Source of the DNA: Deltaproteobacteria bacterium
Lineage (GTDB): Bacteria; Myxococcota; Polyangia; Haliangiales; Haliangiaceae
Direction of reading: 5' to 3'
Length of the DNA: 5,124 nt
Assembly (NCBI GenBank): GCA_018262455.1
Contig: JAGSPR010000482.1
Coordinates: 1 to 5,124 of the forward strand
The translations under genes were made by a program, and so were the position numbers. Of the stretch, positions 1-4,398 are shown piece by piece. The notes beneath the pieces were generated by a model. That model ran no database searches and had not been told where the DNA came from. It was given only the letters and a program-made list of their open reading frames with translations. Position 1 is the stretch's first letter, and each line of letters begins with the position of its first letter.

Positions 1-393
1 CACCTGGTCCGGCGCGGTCAGACCGCGGAACAGCGTGAGCGCGCGGAGCCGGAGGCGGGTCGGGACGAAGGTGCCATCGCCCACGGGCGTCACCTCCTGA
101 GCGAGCGTGGCGATCTCGGCGTCGAGCCGCCGGTACAGCTCGTCGAAGTGCGCGCGCCACGCCACGCGGACCTGCGCGCGCTCGTCGGTGGCGCCGGTCG
201 TCGACTGCTCGACCATCAGCAGCAGCGAGTCGACGTAGCGGTGGATGAAGTCCTGCTCGCGGTGGTGGAACAGCCCGTCGATGTAGCCGACCGTGAGCAG
301 GAGGTCGACGATCGACGTGAACCGGGCCGCGTCGCTGTCACCGCCCGAGGCCGCAGGCTCGGGCTGCTCGGACGCGCGAATGAGAACCTCCAC
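1..393 (-). CDS. TerB-like helical protein, 3' end outside window
   Basis: This open frame starts at 393 and runs off the left edge; 131 codons are visible. After a loose Ser/Gly/Pro-rich start (residues 7-22) there is a helical stretch, SIVDLLLTVGYIDGLFHHRE, with Asp39 and Glu46 seven residues apart. That D-G-x5-E spacing is the TerB-like signature also seen in the gene at 2194-2499. The rest looks alpha-helical, with alternating Leu and charged residues and no signal peptide or membrane segment, so it is probably cytoplasmic. The start is uncertain. GTG at 391-393 has no Shine-Dalgarno before it, whereas a GGAGG at 387-391 sits 5 nt before an in-frame ATT at 379-381. The TerB link is by motif only and the precise function is unknown. 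It lies downstream of the 57-residue gene in the same direction and may share its transcript. Confidence 0.8.
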   Translation of the reverse strand, partial: MEVLIRASEQPEPAASGGDSDAARFTSIVDLLLTVGYIDGLFHHREQDFIHRYVDSLLLMVEQSTTGATDERAQVRVAWRAHFDELYRRLDAEIATLAQEVTPVGDGTFVPTRLRLRALTLFRGLTAPDQV

Positions 394-400
394 GCACCGA

Positions 401-499
401 TCAGTACCGTTCGGCCACGAGTTCGCAAGCGGCGAGGCGACGCAGTTTCGGGCGGCCGTCGAGAGGGACGCGCGGCGCGCTGCTCGGCGCGCTGCTCAA
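401..499 (-). CDS. Possible 32-residue ORF, TTG start overlapping upstream stop
   Basis: A short frame begins with TTG at 497-499, overlapping the stop of the 57-residue gene as TTGA, the arrangement typical of translational coupling. AAGGAG lies 8 nt before the TTG, a good ribosome-binding distance, although it sits inside the upstream gene. The product begins with a duplicated SSAP-SSAP, encoded by a 12-bp tandem repeat, and ends LAACELVAERY; the stop is at 401-403, 7 nt before the GTG of the next gene. Third codon positions are mostly G/C but less so than in secure genes. It may be a real small coupled peptide, or only the leader of the next gene. I do not recognise it, and homologues would be needed to decide. 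Confidence 0.3.
   Translation of the reverse strand: MSSAPSSAPRVPLDGRPKLRRLAACELVAERY
473..497. repeat. 12-bp tandem duplication at gene junction
   Basis: The 12-mer ggcgcgctgctc occurs twice in perfect tandem (474-485 and 486-497), with the period extending one base left to 473. It covers the stop/start junction between the 57-residue gene and the possible TTG ORF, and encodes SSAP twice in the TTG frame. Being a multiple of three, copy-number change would not shift the frame. Confidence 0.85.
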
Positions 500-669
500 T
501 GCGGTGGCTCCTTCCGCGAGAACAGCCGGCGGAGCAGCGATCGCGGGCGGTAGCCTTCGTCGAGATCTGCGAACGTTTCGACGGGCTCGGGCTTGGTCGC
601 TGCAATGCCCGCGCGGAAAAACGCCTCTTCGGCGTCGGAGAGGCCCTTCAACGTCTTGGGATCCGACAT
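496..669 (-). CDS. Small conserved-looking hypothetical protein, 57 aa
   Basis: The frame runs from ATG at 667-669 to TGA at 496-498. The product is mostly acidic in its first 40 residues (GLSDAEEAFFRAG, then PVETFADLDEGY), followed by a basic amphipathic tail, RPRSLLRRLFSRKE, and ends in EPPH. There is no signal peptide or membrane segment; the basic tail could contact nucleic acid, membrane or a partner, which is inference. Codon choice is consistent with a real gene and the amino-acid make-up is balanced, unlike the overlapping frames, which are Arg/Ser-rich. No strong Shine-Dalgarno precedes the ATG. It is divergent from the lipoprotein gene across 93 bp. The family is not recognised. Confidence 0.7.
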   Translation of the reverse strand: MSDPKTLKGLSDAEEAFFRAGIAATKPEPVETFADLDEGYRPRSLLRRLFSRKEPPH

Positions 670-703
670 GCCCACCGGTTAAGCAAAGGGGGTGCCCGGT
701 CGC

Positions 704-719
704 TGCACGTACGCGTGCA
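704..719. repeat. Inverted repeat in divergent intergenic region
   Basis: TGCACG-TACG-CGTGCA is a perfect 6-bp inverted repeat with a 4-nt loop. It lies roughly midway between the divergent starts at 669 and 763. It could be an operator shared by both genes or a small hairpin in the lipoprotein leader. No T-run follows, so it is not an intrinsic terminator. Function is unproven. Confidence 0.4.
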
Positions 720-762
720 CGCCTGGTCCGACCCTTGCTCTACCGGGGGCAGGAGGTCCGCC

Positions 763-1485
763 ATGCCCACCTTGACCCGCACAATGATTGGCGTCGCCGC
801 GTTCGGGCTCGTGGCGTGCGGCGCAGAACCCGCAGTCGAGCCGACCGAATACGACGATGTTGCGCAGATGCTCGCCTCCTCGGTGACCTCCGACGCCGAT
901 GGTGGTTTGCGCGGAGCGATCGACGACGCCTTGATGCTGGCGTTCGGCGAGGTCCCGGCGGGGTTCGGGTTCGACCGGTTCGGTTGGGCCTCGGGCCGTC
1001 ACGGGGACGCGACCTACAAGTACCGGCTGACGTGCGCTGACGTCACGGGCCGTACGCTGTCGGTCTGCGACGCCACCACGGACAGCGCCACGGTCGTCGC
1101 GGCCTGGTACGGCGTGACCCACGCGGTCGCGTACGACCACCGGTTCAACCGCGCGGCGATCTGGCATTTCGAGCACCTGCAGACCCCGATGGGCACGATC
1201 ACCGGGGTCAACGGGCTCGCGGCCCAGGCCACGTTCGGCGTGATCGGCAAGCCGGCGTCCTACACGCTGACCACCACGTTCGACGAGCGCTACCTGCTCG
1301 ACAACGAGACCCGGGAGGTGAAGGGCGCTGATCTGACCGCCGACCTCGCGGTCACCCGCAACGGCGAGCGATTCGAGATCGCCGCGCTGATCACGCTCGA
1401 CATGGGCGCGAGGTCCGCGGCGATCGAGCTCGATGGCGACCAGGTCCGGCGGGTCAACCTCGACACCTCGTTCCCGGGCGAGTAG
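763..1485 (+). CDS. Predicted lipoprotein of unknown function, 240 aa
   Basis: The start at ATG 763 is fixed by AGGAGG at 751-756, 6 nt upstream, and by a lipoprotein signal peptide directly after it. This has Arg6, a hydrophobic run at residues 8-18, and the lipobox LVAC with Cys19 as the predicted lipidated residue, followed by Gly-Ala. The open frame continues upstream to 148, but that part is Arg-rich and opposite a minus-strand gene, so it is rejected. The mature part begins with an acidic linker (residues 21-32). Further on it is rich in short Thr/Val/Ala strands, suggesting a beta-rich extracytoplasmic domain, with two cysteines (91 and 102) that could form a disulfide. No catalytic motif or family is recognised. 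With no Asp at +2, outer-membrane sorting is plausible by the E. coli rule, though other phyla differ. It may share a transcript with the nitroreductase 54 bp downstream. Confidence 0.85.
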   Translation: MPTLTRTMIGVAAFGLVACGAEPAVEPTEYDDVAQMLASSVTSDADGGLRGAIDDALMLAFGEVPAGFGFDRFGWASGRHGDATYKYRLTCADVTGRTLSVCDATTDSATVVAAWYGVTHAVAYDHRFNRAAIWHFEHLQTPMGTITGVNGLAAQATFGVIGKPASYTLTTTFDERYLLDNETREVKGADLTADLAVTRNGERFEIAALITLDMGARSAAIELDGDQVRRVNLDTSFPGE

Positions 1486-1539
1486 CCGCGAGCGGCCGGC
1501 GGCGATTCGGGCGAAACAGCCACCATCGTGGAGTCAGCG

Positions 1540-2184
1540 ATGAGCACCTTGACCAAGATGGCGCTCGGCATGATGGGGAAGCTGCGAGCCAGGCCACCCC
1601 GAGGTGACTCCGCGACCACCATCACCTTGCCGCCCGTGGACAAGCACGGCGGTCTTCCCTTGATGGATGCGCTCGCGCAGCGTCGTTCGGGCCGCGAGTT
1701 CGCTTCCGATGCGCTGCCGCTGCCACTGCTCTCCGCGCTGCTGTGGGCGGCGTGGGGCGTCAACCGACCCGACGGCAATCGCACCGCTCCGACCGCGATC
1801 GACGGCCAGGAGATCGATCTCTACGTGACCCTGCCCACCGGCGCGTACCTCTACGACGCGACCGCCCATGCGCTGCAGCTCGTTGCCGCGAGCGACGTCC
1901 GCCGCGTCACCGGGTACCAGGACTTCGTCGACGAGGCGCCGCTCGATCTCGTCTTCGTGGCCGACCACGCGCGGATGAAGCTGGTGCCCGTGGGGCAGCG
2001 CGAGCGCTATGCGTCCGTCGCCGCCGGAGCGATCGCGCAGAACGTGTACCTGTTCGCCGCCAGCGCCGGTCTGTCGACCGTGTTGCGCGGGTGGATCGAC
2101 CGCGCCGCGATCGCCGACGCCCTCGGGCTCACGCACGATCAACAGGTGCTGCTGTCGCAGACCGTCGGGTTCCCCAGGCGCTGA
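1540..2184 (+). CDS. Nitroreductase-family flavoprotein, SagB/ThcOx type
   Basis: This is a predicted FMN-dependent oxidoreductase of 214 residues. An Arg-rich N-terminal tail (residues 14-21) precedes the fold. RRSGREF at 48-54 matches the FMN-phosphate-binding motif of nitroreductases. RTAPTA at 81-86 matches their R-x-x-P-S/T-A element, followed by DLYVTLPTGAYLYD (93-106). The C-terminal segment at 162-188 (AGAIAQNVYLF, then GLSTVLRGWIDR) is the characteristic second flavin-contact region. This arrangement is closest to the SagB/ThcOx branch, some of whose members oxidise azolines in ribosomal peptides; others are stand-alone with unknown substrates. No precursor peptide, cyclodehydratase or transporter lies in the window, so a RiPP role is unsupported. 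ATG 1540 is chosen because GGAG at 1530-1533 lies 6 nt before it; an in-frame GTG at 1528 is the alternative. Cytoplasmic location is expected. Confidence 0.9.
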   Translation: MSTLTKMALGMMGKLRARPPRGDSATTITLPPVDKHGGLPLMDALAQRRSGREFASDALPLPLLSALLWAAWGVNRPDGNRTAPTAIDGQEIDLYVTLPTGAYLYDATAHALQLVAASDVRRVTGYQDFVDEAPLDLVFVADHARMKLVPVGQRERYASVAAGAIAQNVYLFAASAGLSTVLRGWIDRAAIADALGLTHDQQVLLSQTVGFPRR

Positions 2185-2193
2185 CGAGCGGGC

Positions 2194-2499
2194 CTACACG
2201 CCGAGCGCGGTCGAGACCTTCTTGATCGTCTCGGCCTCGTGGCCCGAGAGCCGGCCGTCCGCCGCCGCGGCGTCGACCAGCAGCTCGACGATCGCCAGCC
2301 GGTCATCCGTCGACAGCGCCTGGACGATCGGCTCGGCCTCGTCCCAGCCTTCGAGCTCGATCACCTGGCGGCGCTCCTCGTCGGTCAGGCCGAGCGAGCG
2401 CATCATGCCATCGAGGAATCCACGCTCGTCATCGGTCATCATGCCGTCGGCAACGAGCACCTTCGACACCAGCAGGCACCTGGCCACGTTCGCGTTCAT
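2194..2499 (-). CDS. TerB-like (tellurite-resistance family) protein, 101 aa
   Basis: A small all-helical protein with two symmetric halves. Residues 16-25 (VADGMMTDDE) and 79-88 (AADGRLSGHE) each carry A-D-G followed by Glu seven residues after the Asp (Asp18/Glu25 and Asp81/Glu88). This is the acidic, possibly metal-binding pattern of the TerB-like fold. In this family such domains occur in tellurite-resistance loci but also widely as stand-alone proteins of unknown role. No other ter genes are nearby, so a resistance function should not be assumed. No signal peptide is seen; a single Cys is at position 8. The length fits a single domain. The ATG has no Shine-Dalgarno but a -10-like TAGACT ends 8 nt upstream. 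It converges on the nitroreductase with only 9 bp between stops. Confidence 0.88.
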   Translation of the reverse strand: MNANVARCLLVSKVLVADGMMTDDERGFLDGMMRSLGLTDEERRQVIELEGWDEAEPIVQALSTDDRLAIVELLVDAAAADGRLSGHEAETIKKVSTALGV

Positions 2500-2507
2500 C
2501 GCCGATC

Positions 2508-2513
2508 AGTCTA
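2508..2513 (-). promoter_or_regulatory. Candidate -10 hexamer for TerB-like gene
   Basis: TAGACT reads on the minus strand and ends 8 nt before the ATG at 2499. Transcription would then start at or within a base or two of the start codon, giving a leaderless mRNA. This agrees with the lack of a Shine-Dalgarno sequence. No clear -35 is seen. Confidence 0.45.
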
Positions 2514-2540
2514 GCCCGTCCGGGCGGGGCTCGGCCGTGC

Positions 2541-2546
2541 GATTGT
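2541..2546 (+). promoter_or_regulatory. Weak extended -10 for methyltransferase
   Basis: GATTGT, preceded by TGC as in extended -10 elements, ends 7 nt before ATG 2554. It is a poorer match than the other hexamers here, but the spacing is the same and the start lacks a Shine-Dalgarno. Confidence 0.25.
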
Positions 2547-2553
2547 CCTCGGC

Positions 2554-3525
2554 ATGCCGACCGATCTGCGCGCGCTGGTATCCGAGCTGAACCGGGGAAC
2601 GTGGGCGCTGGGGGCCCTCTCCGTCGCGGCAGAACGCGGTGTGCTCTCGGCCCTCGCCGAGCGACCGTGCTCGCTCGACGAGATCGCGACGATCGCGCGG
2701 ATGGCTCCGGCGACGGCCCGGGCTCTCGCGGACGTGCTCGCAGCGCTCGGGCTCGCCGTCGTCGAGGCGGACCTGGTGCGCGACGCCGGCATGCTCGCGT
2801 CGATGCGCGACCTGGGTGCGAGCAAGGTGCTGGCCGCGGACCTCCGGTCCACCTTCGGCACCGTGCGCGACAGCACCTACGCCGCGGCCACCAGCGTCCC
2901 CGTGGAAGGCTGGCGAGCCGTCGACCCGGTCGCCGTTCGCGCGCAGGCGACGGTGTCGCAGGCCATCACGCTCGGACTTCGCGCGATGCTCGAGAACACG
3001 CCGATGCACGCCTGGCTCGCGAAAGACGACGCGCGCTTTCTCGACGTCGGTGCGGGCGCGGCCGGACTCGCGATCGCCTACGCGCGTATGTACCCGAAGC
3101 TTCGCGTCGTGGGACTCGAACCATCCGAGGTGGCGTGCGCCGAGGCGGCGCATGCGATCGACGAGGCCGGCGTCGCCGATCGCGTCGAGATCCGACATCA
3201 GCTCGGGCAGGATCTCGCCGATGAGGGCGTCTACGCCGCCGCCTACGTCGCGCAGATGTTCATCCCCGACGCGGCGATCGACGGCGTGTTGCGCGCGACC
3301 TGCCGCGCCCTGGTGCCCGGCGGTTGGCTCACGACCGGCGCCATCGCCGTCGATGGCGTCGATCTGAGCGCCGCGATGTCGCGATACCGGAACGCCGTCT
3401 GGGGAGGGGGCGTGCGCGAAGCGCCGCAGGTGATCGCGGCGCTCGAAGCGGCAGGGTTCGTGAACGTGATGGCCATGGGGTCGCCCGGCGGGATCGTGCC
3501 CCTGATCGCGCGTCGCCCCGCGTAG
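2554..3525 (+). CDS. SAM-dependent methyltransferase with N-terminal winged-helix domain
   Basis: This is a class I methyltransferase of 323 residues. Residues 1-80 resemble the helical/winged-helix dimerisation domain of small-molecule O-methyltransferases (AERGVLSALAERPCSLDEIA, then ATARALADVLAALGL). The Rossmann domain starts near 160. Motif I is FLDVGAGAAGLAIAYA (162-177), with the SAM-binding glycines at 166, 168 and 171. The acidic residue expected to hold the SAM ribose is Glu189 in VVGLEPS. The late LVPGGWL motif is at 253-259. The C-terminal Gly-rich stretch (AVWGGGV, then AAGFVNVMAMGSPGGIVPLIARR) is typical of the last strands. The substrate cannot be told from sequence; a hydroxyl or other small-molecule acceptor is usual for this architecture. 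No biosynthetic partners lie next to it. It is divergent from the TerB-like gene across 54 bp. Confidence 0.92.
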   Translation: MPTDLRALVSELNRGTWALGALSVAAERGVLSALAERPCSLDEIATIARMAPATARALADVLAALGLAVVEADLVRDAGMLASMRDLGASKVLAADLRSTFGTVRDSTYAAATSVPVEGWRAVDPVAVRAQATVSQAITLGLRAMLENTPMHAWLAKDDARFLDVGAGAAGLAIAYARMYPKLRVVGLEPSEVACAEAAHAIDEAGVADRVEIRHQLGQDLADEGVYAAAYVAQMFIPDAAIDGVLRATCRALVPGGWLTTGAIAVDGVDLSAAMSRYRNAVWGGGVREAPQVIAALEAAGFVNVMAMGSPGGIVPLIARRPA

Positions 3526-3536
3526 GCCGATCGGCC
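3525..3536. repeat. 12-bp perfect palindrome at methyltransferase stop
   Basis: GGCCGATCGGCC is a perfect palindrome whose first G is the last base of the methyltransferase TAG. It ends 6 bp before the -10-like TACACT of the next gene, so it could be an operator. It is G/C-biased and may be chance. Confidence 0.35.
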
Positions 3537-3542
3537 GCGCGG

Positions 3543-3548
3543 TACACT
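3543..3548 (+). promoter_or_regulatory. Candidate -10 hexamer for 138-aa gene
   Basis: TACACT lies 7 nt before the GTG start at 3556. An in-frame TAG at 3523-3525 and the absence of other start codons make GTG 3556 the only reasonable start, and there is no Shine-Dalgarno at a usable distance. A leaderless transcript beginning at about the GTG explains both facts. Confidence 0.5.
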
Positions 3549-3555
3549 CGACGAG

Positions 3556-3972
3556 GTGTCCTCCAACGAGCTCCTCGCCGCATGGAACCAGCGAAGCGAC
3601 GCCGATCGCACCGCGTTCACCTCCTCGATCGTCGAGCTCGTCGCCGCGAAGCTGAGCGCAGACACGGATCCCTGGTATCCGGGAACCTTGCAGCGCGAGC
3701 CGCACGTCCAGATCTACGCCGCGAAGCAGCACGATCGCCGGCTGACGCTGTCGTTCGTCGCGGACCACCTGATCTACTGCGTCGCCCAGTCGGGATCCGA
3801 CTGGGCGGATCACTACGTCTTCGTCGGTGACGTGACGTTCGAGGACGGCAAGCGGGTCGCCGAGAGCCTCGCGCTCGTCAAGCACGTCGGCCTCTCGGAG
3901 CGAGAGACCGATGCGTACGATCAAGAAGCCGTCGTCGCGGCCGTGCGTGATGCCGCGATCGCGAAGGCATAG
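3556..3972 (+). CDS. Hypothetical protein, 138 aa
   Basis: An unrecognised soluble protein with GTG as the only plausible start. The frame is closed by a TAG 30 nt upstream and contains no internal Met. The N-terminal 35 residues look helical (NELLAAWNQ, then SSIVELVAAKL). A beta-rich middle follows (HVQIYAAKQHDRRLTLSFVA, then HLIYCVAQSGSDWADHYVFV), with two tryptophans near conserved-looking acidic residues and one Cys. The end is helical and Ala-rich (YDQEAVVAAVRDAAIAKA). The order suggests a small alpha/beta domain. There is no signal peptide, membrane segment or known catalytic motif. It follows the methyltransferase by 30 bp in the same direction but appears to have its own promoter. Coding is supported by balanced composition and G/C-ending codons; function is unknown. 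Confidence 0.85.
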   Translation: MSSNELLAAWNQRSDADRTAFTSSIVELVAAKLSADTDPWYPGTLQREPHVQIYAAKQHDRRLTLSFVADHLIYCVAQSGSDWADHYVFVGDVTFEDGKRVAESLALVKHVGLSERETDAYDQEAVVAAVRDAAIAKA

Positions 3973-4034
3973 CCTCAGAGATTCCTTGAGAGAGCTCGAC
4001 GCAACCAGCTGATGCGACGCGTGCGGCGCCCTGT

Positions 4035-4040
4035 TACGCT
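4035..4040 (+). promoter_or_regulatory. Candidate extended -10 for secreted protein gene
   Basis: TACGCT is preceded by TGT, as in an extended -10 element, and ends 10 nt before ATG 4051. It is followed by CGAtG, like the CGAcG after the TACACT at 3543. No Shine-Dalgarno precedes the ATG, so a leaderless or very short leader is likely. Confidence 0.4.
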
Positions 4041-4050
4041 CGATGCCCTG

Positions 4051-4371
4051 ATGAGAAGGGCGCGCGCGACGTACGTCGCGATCTTTCTGCTGTGCGGCGC
4101 GATCTCGAGCGCGCTCGCGGAGCGTCGGGTCACCGACCGATCGGCGCGGCGGTCGCAGCCCGCACGCGATCCATCGTCCGCGAAGGCGCAGGCGCCCGGT
4201 GTCCTGGGTGCGAGGCTGACGCTCGCCCCCGAGCCGGTGATCGAGCGACATGCGACGTGGTTCGAGCTGCCCGAGGCCGCGGTCCGCAAGCCGTTCCGTC
4301 CCAGGCTGATGGTCCACCCGATGGGGTTCTCGACCGGCGGCGGTGGCGTGAAGCTCAAGCTCCGCTACTGA
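4051..4371 (+). CDS. Small secreted protein of unknown function, 106 aa
   Basis: ATG 4051 is preferred over an in-frame ATG at 4012 because it puts a clean Sec signal peptide at the N-terminus. This has basic MRRAR, a hydrophobic core YVAIFLLCGAISSALA, and predicted signal peptidase I cleavage after Ala23 (A-L-A | E). Cys15 is not in a proper lipobox, so it is not a lipoprotein. The mature protein of about 83 residues starts with a basic, Ser/Ala/Pro-rich flexible stretch (24-50). It continues with ARLTLAPEPVIERHATWFEL and ends in a glycine run followed by VKLKLRY. The alternating final strand with a terminal aromatic recalls an outer-membrane beta-signal, but the protein is too short to be a barrel on its own. 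It is convergent with the broken gene to the right, 27 bp between stops. No family is recognised. Confidence 0.78.
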   Translation: MRRARATYVAIFLLCGAISSALAERRVTDRSARRSQPARDPSSAKAQAPGVLGARLTLAPEPVIERHATWFELPEAAVRKPFRPRLMVHPMGFSTGGGGVKLKLRY

Positions 4372-4398
4372 CGTCCCGGCGATACCGGTCGTGCGGCC

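Noticed and set aside
1..669. The 57-residue gene and the leftmost gene share a frame and are separated by a single TGA, so a broken single gene was considered.
   Set aside because: The 34 codons between TGA and GTG translate to an Arg/Ala/Ser-rich stretch unlike either protein, so two separate genes are more likely.
148..762. Upstream extension of the lipoprotein frame.
   Set aside because: It would bury the signal peptide and lipobox mid-protein, is Arg-rich, and lies opposite minus-strand genes. AGGAGG at 751-756 marks the real start at 763.
3523..3558. Stop-codon readthrough joining the methyltransferase to the 138-residue gene, since both are in the same frame across one TAG.
   Set aside because: The ten intervening codons look non-coding and contain a plausible promoter -10, and the methyltransferase has a normal C-terminus.
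3974..3990. Possible hairpin CTCA...TGAG after the 138-residue gene as a terminator.
   Set aside because: The stem is only 4 bp with a 9-nt loop and no T-run follows.
2506..4317. Very long (603-codon) open frame on the minus strand opposite the methyltransferase and its two downstream neighbours.
   Set aside because: It is Arg/His/Asp-rich with no motif, and lies opposite three genes with clear coding features. Long antisense frames are expected in GC-rich DNA with strong third-position bias.
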